From Sporomusa sp. (lineage in GTDB: Bacteria > Bacillota_C > Negativicutes > Sporomusales > Sporomusaceae): a stretch of DNA of 7,293 nucleotides. The DNA is taken from assembly GCA_029256645.1 (NCBI GenBank), contig JAQSXM010000167.1, positions 1 to 7,293 of the forward strand, given 5' to 3'. The position numbers and the translations under genes are program-made. The notes beneath the pieces were generated by a model. The model was not told the DNA's origin. It saw only the letters and a list, made by a program, of their open reading frames with translations, and did not search any database. Positions 1-5,821 of this stretch are shown here, in pieces (the first letter of the stretch is position 1; the number at the start of each line of letters is the position of its first letter).

Positions 1-138
1 CGACCAATACCGGTGAAGCACTTTTATTTTCCAGGGACATTTCCAAAACAAGAATACTTCTTCCGCCAAAACCAACTCCTTGTCATCGTATTTCAAATAT
101 CCTGAAGCTACAGAGATTCCAGCCTCCCCTCCTTTCAA
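1..138 (-). CDS. Possible start of riboswitch-controlled gene, cut by left edge, frame uncertain
   Basis: A promoter, riboswitch and terminator point at this stretch, so a gene is expected here, but I cannot define it. One frame is open from a TAA at 145-147 to the edge. Its candidate starts are TTG at 138 (no upstream Shine-Dalgarno) and TTG at 69 (AAGGAG at 76-81, 6-nt spacer). It contains the stretch SVASGYLKYDDKELVLAEE, then turns Trp/Cys-rich. A second frame is open from 82 to the edge, with an ATG at 40; it reads SILVLEMSLENKSASPVLV, which looks more protein-like at that end. The most natural reading would therefore switch frames near 60-70. That suggests either a late start at 40 or a frameshifted remnant. 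I assign no product. The very purine-rich tract at 121-135 resembles a ribosome binding site, but no ATG, GTG or TTG follows within 5-13 nt. Confidence 0.25.
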   Translation of the reverse strand, partial: MKGGEAGISVASGYLKYDDKELVLAEEVFLFWKCPWKIKVLHRYWS

Positions 139-159
139 TAATGAAATTTTTTACAACAC

Positions 160-199
160 AAAAAAACCATCTGAACACTCTAAAAGATTGTCCAGACGG
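160..199 (-). terminator. Intrinsic terminator, expression platform of the ZTP riboswitch
   Basis: On the minus strand, CCGTCTGGACA (199-189) can pair with TGTTCAGATGG (177-167). This gives an 11-bp stem with two G-U wobbles and an 11-nt loop that can close further. Seven uridines follow directly (166-160). The 5' half of the stem is the same segment that forms the 3' pseudoknot strand of the upstream aptamer, so the two folds are mutually exclusive. In the known ZTP mechanism, ligand binding protects the pseudoknot and prevents terminator formation. Transcription of the gene to the left should therefore be ON when ZMP/ZTP accumulates. Confidence 0.9.
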
Positions 200-262
200 T
201 CGACTTTTCTTACCCAATTTGCACTTCATGTGGTGAACTCCACTTATCCGTCAGTCGTGCAA
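190..262 (-). promoter_or_regulatory. ZTP (pfl motif) riboswitch aptamer
   Basis: This RNA element senses the purine intermediate ZMP (AICAR) and its triphosphate ZTP, which build up when 10-formyl-tetrahydrofolate is short. Read on the minus strand, P1 is TTGCAC (262-257) paired with GTGCAA (224-219). The conserved GACTGACGGA follows P1 (256-247). P2 is GTGG/CCAC (243-240 with 233-230) with a 6-nt loop, followed by ATGAAG. A short linker leads to the 3' domain GTCGACCGTCTGGAC (204-190). The internal-loop strand GACGG (252-248) is perfectly complementary to CCGTC (199-195), giving the diagnostic pseudoknot. The order, spacing and conserved bases match the family as I remember it, particularly the Fusobacterium aptamer. 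Family members usually precede purine or folate/one-carbon genes. A consensus promoter lies just upstream and a terminator overlaps the 3' end, so the switch is complete. Confidence 0.93.
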
Positions 263-285
263 TTGATTTATTCTATTATGTGAAG

Positions 286-315
286 ATTATAACACATTGC
301 AGTTTTCCTTGTCAA
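286..315 (-). promoter_or_regulatory. Consensus sigma-A promoter for the riboswitch transcript
   Basis: On the minus strand there is a perfect -35 box TTGACA (315-310) and a perfect -10 box TATAAT (291-286), separated by 18 bp. A TGT directly before the -10 box adds an extended -10 element. Transcription should begin near 279. That places the riboswitch aptamer about 17 nt into the leader and the terminator at the end of a leader of roughly 120 nt. The strength of this promoter fits a transcript whose output is set by attenuation rather than by initiation. Confidence 0.9.
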
Positions 316-423
316 TCACCATTTTCAAACAATAGTGAATATTTGAACATACCTGAATAGTTGCTATTATCAAAACCGACAAAACCTAAACTGACTAGAG
401 TATAAACTAGTAATTTTACATTA
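316..423. other. Intergenic spacer, nothing strong found
   Basis: This AT-rich stretch lies between the end of the DUF1003 gene and the riboswitch promoter. It has two short inverted repeats of 5 bp each (394-398 with 407-411, and 356-360 with 364-368). Neither is GC-rich or followed by a convincing U-tract on the minus strand, so I see no clear terminator for the DUF1003 gene. I found no open frame worth calling. Confidence 0.5.
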
Positions 424-927
424 TTATACTTTTTCAACAGTTCTCTCTATTTTTTCCAGACGGGCCATTAGTTGATTCATAAATTCATCCTGATGCACCA
501 AGTGTGCCATAATAACCTCTATTTCTTCTGCCGATTTTTTGTTAATCTGATAATCCTGTTCAGCCATTACGCGATCCTTTTCAGCCTGTCTGTTTTGACT
601 CATCATTACTACCGGGCCAGTATAGGCGGCCTGGAAGCTTAACACAAGATTAAGCAAAATAAATGGATACGGGTCCCAGGCATTAAAATAATCAGGGTCA
701 AAGACTTTCATATAGACCAAATAGGCGTTAACTCCCATCCAAACTGCAATAATGACACTTTGGCAAATAATGAACGGCCAACTGCCGACCACCTTTGCTA
801 CATAGTCAGCAACACGCTGACCACAGGTCTGTTGTTCATGAAATTCACGGTAAACATTTCTTACAAGATGTTCTTTAACTCTATACCTGGCTGCTGGTCC
901 AAAGTTTGGCAGATCTTGCTTATTCAT
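424..927 (-). CDS. DUF1003 family membrane protein
   Basis: This 167-residue protein belongs to the DUF1003 family of small integral membrane proteins, whose function is unknown. A hydrophilic N-terminus (about 1-40) is followed by QRVADYVAKVVGSWPFI, which leads into transmembrane helix 1 (about 50-72). Then comes the family signature WDPYPFILLNLVLSFQAAYT (about 84-103), which forms helix 2. The conserved cytosolic SQNRQAEKDR follows at 110-119. The C-terminus (about 130-167) is charged, with heptad-like spacing that suggests a coiled coil. I chose the ATG at 927 because AAAAGGAG (936-943) sits 8 nt upstream. The alternative TTG at 969 would add 14 residues and has no such site. The gene is separated from the chemotaxis genes by a long hairpin and may be a separate unit. 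No link to chemotaxis is evident beyond adjacency. The family call is confident; no enzymatic role should be inferred. Confidence 0.9.
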   Translation of the reverse strand: MNKQDLPNFGPAARYRVKEHLVRNVYREFHEQQTCGQRVADYVAKVVGSWPFIICQSVIIAVWMGVNAYLVYMKVFDPDYFNAWDPYPFILLNLVLSFQAAYTGPVVMMSQNRQAEKDRVMAEQDYQINKKSAEEIEVIMAHLVHQDEFMNQLMARLEKIERTVEKV

Positions 928-935
928 GCAGATTA

Positions 936-943
936 CTCCTTTT
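936..943 (-). promoter_or_regulatory. Ribosome binding site fixing the DUF1003 start
   Basis: AAAAGGAG on the minus strand lies 8 nt before the ATG at 927. It decides in favour of that start over the upstream in-frame TTG at 969. Confidence 0.85.
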
Positions 944-972
944 GACGGCTTTTTAATCTTCAAATTCAATTA

Positions 973-1024
973 AGAGAAAGTATCCATAACTTGCCTATAG
1001 GCTTAAGTTATGGATACTTTCTCT
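973..1024. repeat. Perfect 20-bp inverted repeat, possible terminator or attenuator hairpin
   Basis: Bases 973-992 are exactly complementary to 1005-1024. The spacer (993-1004) begins with its own palindrome, GCCTATAGGC, so an RNA could fold into one nearly continuous hairpin with a TATA tip. On the minus strand it lies 57 nt after the stop of the small membrane protein gene and 45 nt before the DUF1003 start. It could end the che transcript or form part of the DUF1003 leader. The stem is AT-rich and is followed on the minus strand by TTAATTGAATTTG rather than a clean U-tract, so it is not a typical intrinsic terminator. A small palindromic repeat element or a protein-binding palindrome are alternatives. 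Confidence 0.75.
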
Positions 1025-1081
1025 CCGGATTGCTTGTATTCCTCTATGAACTAAACTAAGATGCGTCTTTAATAACCACCG

Positions 1082-1570
1082 CTAGAATTTCTTTTTGAGC
1101 ATTATTTGATAATCATTGTTGGAATCTGATGGATTTCGTTTAATTTCAATCCACTTTTTATTCTCTTCATCAATTTCAACGTGGACTACCCCTTTTCTCA
1201 CATTCACTCCCGGCATGAGCTCAAAGCTTTTTTTCTCCTCTTTTTGTATGGTGTATGTATGGTTGGATAGATTAGGAGGGTTATTATCCGTAATATCAAA
1301 TTTTTTAACAGGAATATGCTGTGACTCCATTGTCTCTGCTTTCGGCTTTGGCAGACTGGTATCAGAAACAACAGGTTCAGGATTGCTATGGCCTTGCTCC
1401 TTGTTGACAGGGGGCACTAGGGCTTCTTCCGGTCTGGCACGGGCTGGTTCCGCCGTTGGCGTTGGTGCTGCAGAAAAATAATAATGTTTTACCGCCCAGC
1501 CAAGCAACAGCAAAATACTAAAAATAATTACTAAAACCATTGGTTGATTTCTCAGTTTGCATCCCCCCAT
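1082..1570 (-). CDS. Unrecognised small membrane-anchored protein at the end of the che operon
   Basis: I do not recognise this 162-residue protein. A short basic N-terminus (K5, R7) precedes one hydrophobic segment (about 11-27, MVLVIIFSILLLLGWAV), consistent with a signal anchor that leaves the rest outside the cytoplasm. A low-complexity linker rich in Pro, Ala and Glu follows (about 35-80). A compact C-terminal part (about 85-162) has alternating strand-like patterns such as KGVVHVEIDEENKKWIEIKR and ends in a basic tail. C4 is not in a lipobox: it precedes the hydrophobic stretch. The gene is 72 nt downstream of cheB on the same strand and is probably cotranscribed. Its start is weak. The ATG at 1570 has only GTGGA directly abutting it, and an in-frame TAG lies just upstream. 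A downstream ATG (about 1540) would begin right at the hydrophobic segment. A role in chemotaxis is suggested only by position. Confidence 0.75.
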   Translation of the reverse strand: MGGCKLRNQPMVLVIIFSILLLLGWAVKHYYFSAAPTPTAEPARARPEEALVPPVNKEQGHSNPEPVVSDTSLPKPKAETMESQHIPVKKFDITDNNPPNLSNHTYTIQKEEKKSFELMPGVNVRKGVVHVEIDEENKKWIEIKRNPSDSNNDYQIMLKKKF

Positions 1571-1577
1571 TCCACTG

Positions 1578-1606
1578 CGAAGCTAAATTATGCAATATTT
1601 GCTTCG
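1578..1606 (-). promoter_or_regulatory. Hairpin directly upstream of the small membrane protein start
   Basis: CGAAGC-AAAT (minus strand, 1606-1597) can pair with ATTT-A-GCTTCG (1588-1578). This gives a 10-bp stem with one bulged base and an 8-nt loop. It ends 7 nt before the ATG at 1570, where a ribosome binding site would normally be. It may limit translation of this last gene of the operon, or it may be an RNA-processing or stability element. There is no U-tract, so it is not an intrinsic terminator. Confidence 0.45.
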
Positions 1607-1642
1607 ACAGCAGGGGACTAATTCCCTTTACACCAGCATTCC

Positions 1643-2671
1643 TTACATCAGTGAGTATATCTTCCGGGCAATCATGGTTAACGGCACTTGTTCCTGGACA
1701 GCACCGATTTCCAAAGCTGCCTTAGGCATCCCATAAACAATTGATGAACGCTCATCTTGCCCGATCGTGCGCGCTCCTGCCTTGCGGAGAGCGAGTAAAC
1801 CATTGGCCCCGTCATTCCCCATTCCGGTTAGAATTACGCCAATTGCATTCCTGCCCACAATATTAGCGACTGAATTAAACAGGACGTCAACCGATGGACA
1901 ATGTCCATTGACTTTGTCACCGCGGAAACATTCGACCATATAATCATTATTGAGTCGTTTAATACGCATATGATGATCCCCGGGAGCAATTAGCACCCGG
2001 CCTGGCAGAATCAAATCACCTGTTCGGGCTTCTTTGACCTGAACAGCACACGTGTGATTCAAACGGTTTGCATACATAGCGGTAAAGACTGGGGGCATAT
2101 GTTGCACAATAACTGTCCCCGGCATGTTTGCAGAGAACCCTTTAAGCACGGTATCAATCGCCTCAGTTCCACCAGTTGATGCTCCAATAGTAATAATAAG
2201 GTTTCGTTTCACAGCCCCTTGCCCGCTTGGGACAGGCGGCCTGGACCCGGCATTACCGGCCAGAGGTCTGACTTTCGCCATTGAAGCCACTTTAATTTTA
2301 ACTATAAGTTCACTGACCAGGCTGTCCTGACTACGTCCACTACTAACATCCGGCTTAGTAACAAAATCAACAGCTCCGGCATTTAAAGCATCGAATACTG
2401 TTTCGCTCACAGCACTTACCATGATGACAGGTATTGGGTATTGAGGCATTAGCCTCTTCAAAAATTCAATACCGTTCATACGCGGCATCTCGACATCCAG
2501 GGTCATTACATCAGGTTCAAGTTCCAGTATTTTGTCTCTGGCCATATAAGGATCTGCAGCAGTTGCCACAACCTCAATGGACGGGTCCTGTGCAATTGCC
2601 CTGGCCAATGTTTCCCGAAACACAATCGAATCATCTACCACCAAAACCCTGATCTTTTTCCTAGCGGACAT
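1643..2671 (-). CDS. cheB: Protein-glutamate methylesterase/glutamine deamidase CheB
   Basis: CheB demethylates receptor glutamates and deamidates receptor glutamines, resetting receptor activity after CheA phosphorylates it. Numbering from the ATG at 2671 (342 residues), the N-terminal receiver domain spans about 5-120. It has the acidic pocket D13/D14, phospho-acceptor D59 (LDVEMPRMNG), S86 and K106 (TKPD). A linker of about 30 residues leads to the methylesterase domain (about 157-342), whose catalytic triad is S165 (GASTGGTEAI), H191 (QHMPP) and D287 (GMGNDGANG). All key residues are intact. An in-frame GTG at 2677 overlaps the cheR stop (TAGTG). However, the site AAAGGGA (2680-2686) is only 2 nt from GTG and 8 nt from the ATG at 2671, so the ATG is the better start. 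Location is cytoplasmic, and translation is probably coupled to cheR. Confidence 0.97.
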   Translation of the reverse strand: MSARKKIRVLVVDDSIVFRETLARAIAQDPSIEVVATAADPYMARDKILELEPDVMTLDVEMPRMNGIEFLKRLMPQYPIPVIMVSAVSETVFDALNAGAVDFVTKPDVSSGRSQDSLVSELIVKIKVASMAKVRPLAGNAGSRPPVPSGQGAVKRNLIITIGASTGGTEAIDTVLKGFSANMPGTVIVQHMPPVFTAMYANRLNHTCAVQVKEARTGDLILPGRVLIAPGDHHMRIKRLNNDYMVECFRGDKVNGHCPSVDVLFNSVANIVGRNAIGVILTGMGNDGANGLLALRKAGARTIGQDERSSIVYGMPKAALEIGAVQEQVPLTMIARKIYSLM

Positions 2672-2676
2672 ATACA

Positions 2677-3492
2677 CTATCCCTTTCTATACACAGCCGG
2701 TGCTATAAATTTATACTTGCTCTCATGACGATTTATAGATTCAGAGTGACCAATAAACAAGTAACCCCCGGGTTCCATGTGGTCATAAAATCGATTGACC
2801 AATTCCTGCTTTGTTTCGGTGTCAAAATAGATCATGACATTACGGCAAAAAATAATATGGAATTTCTTTTTAAAGGGAAAAACCAGATTCATCAGATTAA
2901 AGCGCCGAAATATAACCTCGTTCCGCACTTTCTCAGTAATAATGCTGCAGTCATCGTCAAGTTTACGAAAATATTTTGTCCGCCACCCGCCTGGGAGAGT
3001 TTCTAGCTGGCTATTGGCATAGACAGCTTTTTGCGCTCTTTCTAAAGCCGCTGCGGACAGGTCTGTTGCCAGGATTTTGGTGTCCCAGCGCCATTTCTCC
3101 GCTCCAAAATAGGAGTCAACCGTCATTGCCAGGGTGTATGGCTCTTCCCCGGTTGAACAGCCGGCACTCCATATCCGCAGATCACGATTTTTAGCTTCAG
3201 TCCCAGCCAGGTAAGGCAGTACATCACGCTCTAAAAGCTCGAAATGTTTCGGCTCACGCTGAAAATAAGTATGGTTTGTCGTGAGCTTATTTAACAAAAT
3301 TGTTCCGGCTTTACCAGTACGATCGCTTAATACATACTGTAAGTACTCTGAGAAATTGTCAAACCCACTCTGCACAATATAATTATGTAAGCGCCCCAGT
3401 ACCAAACTTCGTTTTTGCGATAAATTGATACCATAATTTTGCTTGATAAACTGAACCAGCTCGCTAAATTCCTGATCACTAATCGCGTCCAT
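2677..3492 (-). CDS. cheR: Chemotaxis protein methyltransferase CheR
   Basis: CheR transfers methyl groups from S-adenosylmethionine to glutamates on the receptor signalling helices, opposing CheB in adaptation. Numbering from the ATG at 3492 (271 residues), the N-terminal all-alpha domain spans about 1-75 (ISDQEFSELVQFIKQNYGIN, then LLNKLTTNHTYFQREP). The Rossmann-like SAM domain follows, with WSAGCSTGEEPYT (108-120), LATDLS (141-146) and FCRNVMIYF (215-223). The inserted beta-subdomain that docks on receptor tails in some species falls around 165-195. The family length and motifs are complete. Two starts are possible: the ATG at 3501 has AAAGG abutting it with no spacer, while the ATG at 3492 has AAAGG (3502-3506) at 9 nt. 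I prefer 3492. The stop TAG at 2677-2679 lies within the cheB initiation region. Confidence 0.97.
   Translation of the reverse strand: MDAISDQEFSELVQFIKQNYGINLSQKRSLVLGRLHNYIVQSGFDNFSEYLQYVLSDRTGKAGTILLNKLTTNHTYFQREPKHFELLERDVLPYLAGTEAKNRDLRIWSAGCSTGEEPYTLAMTVDSYFGAEKWRWDTKILATDLSAAALERAQKAVYANSQLETLPGGWRTKYFRKLDDDCSIITEKVRNEVIFRRFNLMNLVFPFKKKFHIIFCRNVMIYFDTETKQELVNRFYDHMEPGGYLFIGHSESINRHESKYKFIAPAVYRKG
2680..2686 (-). promoter_or_regulatory. Ribosome binding site fixing the cheB start
   Basis: AAAGGGA lies inside the last codons of cheR, 8 nt before the ATG at 2671 and only 2 nt before the alternative GTG at 2677. It supports the ATG and suggests that cheB translation is coupled to termination of cheR. 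Confidence 0.75.
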
Positions 3493-3501
3493 GGGCTCCA
3501 T

Positions 3502-3506
3502 CCTTT
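3502..3506 (-). promoter_or_regulatory. Ribosome binding site favouring the second cheR ATG
   Basis: AAAGG directly abuts the first ATG (3501) but is 9 nt from the second (3492). The extended AAAGGATGGAG also offers GGAG. The second ATG is therefore the more likely start. Confidence 0.6.
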
Positions 3507-3547
3507 AAAGCAAACAAAGAGAGCTATCGCTCCCCTTGCTAACTACT

Positions 3548-5266
3548 CTAATACTTGCCAAACTCGTTGTCATCAAGCAGTATTTTCATCTTCGGCTGTA
3601 TTCCCGTTTTACCGTCCTGTTGAAACCCGTTTTTTTTCTGCTCAATCATAGCTTCAATCGCCCGTACAACCTCCGGATTCAGATTCAAAGCATTACTACC
3701 GTTTAAATCCCGGCTCATTTGTTTTAACTTGAATTTCCGGACATGTTCACGCATTACGTCTGCTTGACCTGAGAGTTCTTCACTGGCGGCAGCACTTTCC
3801 TCAGCTGTTGCCGAGTTGGTCTGTACAACTTGTGATACCTGACCAATGGCCTGATTTACCTGTGCCAGCGCTGTAGCCTGTTCATTAGAAGCAGCCGCGA
3901 TATCGCCCACCAATTCCGCAGCCTTGGAAACACCACCTACAATGCCGTTTAGTGCTGCTGCAGTTTCATTGGCGATTTTTGTTCCCACATCTACTTTTTT
4001 AATCGAACCCTCAATCATAGCCGTCGTTTCTTTGGCAGCATTGGCGCTTCTGGCGGCCAGATTCCGTACCTCTTCAGCCACAACAGCAAATCCTTTACCG
4101 TGTTGTCCTGCTCTAGCCGCTTCAACAGCAGCATTCAGCGCCAAAATGTTCGTTTGAAAGGCAATCTCATCAATTACCTTGATAATCTTAGAGATATTGG
4201 CAGATGACTCATTGATCTCATCCATAGCCTTTATCATTTGTATCATTTGACTGTTCCCGGCAATGGCTTGCTCCTTAGCTTCAATTGCCAGATCATTTGC
4301 CTGGTTGGCATTAACTGCATTTAGCTTGGTTTGCGTGGCTACTTGTGTCATTGAGGCAGTAATCTCTTCAATAGAGCTGGCTTGCTCTGTTGAGCCTTGT
4401 GATAACACCTCGCCTGAAGCCGCTATTTGGCGTGCACCGGCTGCTACCTGTTCTGTAGCCTGATTAATACTGGTCATCGTTATATTAAGATTATCCGACA
4501 TTGTGTTAAAAGCCTGTGCCAATACCCCTATTTCATCCTTTGTCGTAATGTTGACAGCAACATTTAGATCCCCAGTAGCAATCTTTCCTGCCGCTTCTAC
4601 AACTATATTAATCGGCCCTGAGATTATTCTTGCAATATACAGGCCAAACCCCATCGCAATCACAACACTGATAACGATAAAGGTAATCATAATCATCATT
4701 GCCTGATCAGCAGCGGCTGTGTTCGCAGCTGCTTTTTCTTTCGCCATTTGCACTTTCATTTGGGTCAGCTTATCAAGTGTATCACTAAATATCCCGGCGA
4801 TTCGGACACCTTCGGTCTGCAGCAATTGATTAACCTGATCATTTTGACCAGCCTGAAGCATCAAAAACAGTTTTTTGGTATAGGGTTCATATTCAGCAAT
4901 GGCACCCTCAAGCGCTTTATGCAATTTTACCCCTTCATCGCTGACCAGGGTTTTGCCAATCTTATCTGTTTCTTCTTTCATAGTGGTGATCGATTCGTTA
5001 AATTTCTTTATATTCTCGGCCTGAACCCTAAGGTCTTTGGTCGCCATGGCATCACGGAAATGTACACGCCCCCGTTGGTATGCCTCTGAAATATTTCCCA
5101 TCTGTTCCAATGGTATCGTAAAGTATTCATACAGCTTGGCATCTTCTTTTGCCAGGTTATTTAGATTGATTACCCCAACTGTACCTATGAGGGCTGCAAT
5201 CACAGTCACGCAGAGAAATGCACCAATTAGTTTTGAAGCCACTTTTAAATTTCGGAACCAATTCAT
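3548..5266 (-). CDS. Methyl-accepting chemotaxis protein (four-helix-bundle sensor)
   Basis: This 572-residue membrane receptor feeds the CheA/CheW complex encoded beside it. In order it has TM1 (about 13-33), an extracytoplasmic helical sensor of about 155 residues resembling the 4HB_MCP ligand-binding fold, TM2 (about 189-211), a HAMP domain (about 212-265) and the signalling coiled coil (about 270-515). The kinase-binding hairpin tip is [21 protein letters not shown] (368-387). Likely adaptation sites are the acidic/amide pairs in [16 protein letters not shown] (291-306) and [15 protein letters not shown] (487-500). A tail of about 57 residues follows the coiled coil and ends in NEFGKY. 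It does not carry the enterobacterial NWETF CheR tether. The start is clear: TGGAGG lies 7 nt before the ATG at 5266, and only 2 nt separate it from the cheW stop. The ligand cannot be read from the sequence. Confidence 0.97.
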   Translation of the reverse strand: MNWFRNLKVASKLIGAFLCVTVIAALIGTVGVINLNNLAKEDAKLYEYFTIPLEQMGNISEAYQRGRVHFRDAMATKDLRVQAENIKKFNESITTMKEETDKIGKTLVSDEGVKLHKALEGAIAEYEPYTKKLFLMLQAGQNDQVNQLLQTEGVRIAGIFSDTLDKLTQMKVQMAKEKAAANTAAADQAMMIMITFIVISVVIAMGFGLYIARIISGPINIVVEAAGKIATGDLNVAVNITTKDEIGVLAQAFNTMSDNLNITMTSINQATEQVAAGARQIAASGEVLSQGSTEQASSIEEITASMTQVATQTKLNAVNANQANDLAIEAKEQAIAGNSQMIQMIKAMDEINESSANISKIIKVIDEIAFQTNILALNAAVEAARAGQHGKGFAVVAEEVRNLAARSANAAKETTAMIEGSIKKVDVGTKIANETAAALNGIVGGVSKAAELVGDIAAASNEQATALAQVNQAIGQVSQVVQTNSATAEESAAASEELSGQADVMREHVRKFKLKQMSRDLNGSNALNLNPEVVRAIEAMIEQKKNGFQQDGKTGIQPKMKILLDDNEFGKY

Positions 5267-5268
5267 CT

Positions 5269-5754
5269 TTATGCCTCCAGCCTATCCAATTCTTCATCGT
5301 TCAGCAACTTATCACAATCCAGAATTAGTTTTACATTATTGCCAACTTTACCAATTGCCCTGATATAACGCTGGTGGTACATGTTATTAACCTGCGGCGG
5401 AAGAACAATGTCCTGCTCAGCAATCACCAGGACTTCAGCCACAGTATCCACAATCAGGCCTACCGCAATATCCCTGATTTCCACGACAATAATGCAGGTC
5501 CGGTCATTATATTCTCTGAATGGCTTTTTAAACCGGCTTCTAACATCAATAACAGGGATAATTTTACCTCTTAGGTTGATAATACCTTTTACATACTCGG
5601 GAAGGTCAGGCACCTCGGTGACAACCTGCAGGCCGATAATTTCTGTAACATATCTGATTTCAATACCATATACTTCTTTATCTAACGCAAAAGTAAGAAA
5701 TTTTCCCTTCTGGGTATCTTCTTCAAAGTCTGAATCAACCACAAGTTCTGGCAT
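5269..5754 (-). CDS. cheW: Chemotaxis coupling protein CheW
   Basis: CheW is the cytoplasmic adaptor that joins receptor tips to the P5 domain of CheA in signalling arrays. The protein has 161 residues, the usual CheW length. A single CheW domain spans about 17-155, with [15 protein letters not shown] at its start and the hallmark [18 protein letters not shown] (55-72), including the conserved Arg in NLRG. The acidic N-terminus ([11 protein letters not shown]) and C-terminus ([10 protein letters not shown]) are short extensions. There is no receiver domain, so it is CheW and not CheV. The start at 5754 is supported by AAAGGTGG with a 6-nt spacer. It lies 67 nt after the cheA stop and 2 nt before mcp, which suggests that receptor and coupler are made together. 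Confidence 0.97.
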   Translation of the reverse strand: MPELVVDSDFEEDTQKGKFLTFALDKEVYGIEIRYVTEIIGLQVVTEVPDLPEYVKGIINLRGKIIPVIDVRSRFKKPFREYNDRTCIIVVEIRDIAVGLIVDTVAEVLVIAEQDIVLPPQVNNMYHQRYIRAIGKVGNNVKLILDCDKLLNDEELDRLEA

Positions 5755-5821
5755 AACAAGCCACCTTTCGTATTTTCAGAAGGCTTTGTAAGCTTAATAC
5801 TGGCCATTAACACTTTTGCCC

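Noticed and set aside
80..283. Plus-strand open frame of 67 codons
   Set aside because: It runs antisense through the terminator, the riboswitch and up to the minus-strand promoter, and has no family resemblance. The RNA elements explain the sequence better.
394..411. Hairpin ACTAG/CTAGT as a terminator for the DUF1003 gene
   Set aside because: It has only five base pairs and is AT-rich, and the following bases contain no continuous U-run.
928..969. N-terminal extension of the DUF1003 protein from a TTG at 969
   Set aside because: The ATG at 927 has a strong Shine-Dalgarno site at 8 nt, located inside the proposed extension. The extra residues are not part of the family.
1116..1481. Plus-strand open frame of 121 codons
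   Set aside because: It lies antisense inside the small membrane protein gene. That gene is in line with the operon and has a sensible anchor-linker-domain layout.
1555..1570. Lipoprotein signal based on Cys4 of the small membrane protein
   Set aside because: The Cys precedes the hydrophobic segment. A lipobox needs it at the end of that segment.
1612..1628. Short hairpin just after cheB as an operon terminator
   Set aside because: The stem is about 6 bp with one wobble, and no U-tract follows on the minus strand. Readthrough into the next gene is likely.
5381..5791. Plus-strand open frame of 136 codons opposite cheW
   Set aside because: cheW is unmistakable on the minus strand. The plus frame is Ser/Thr/Ile-rich shadow sequence without recognisable motifs.
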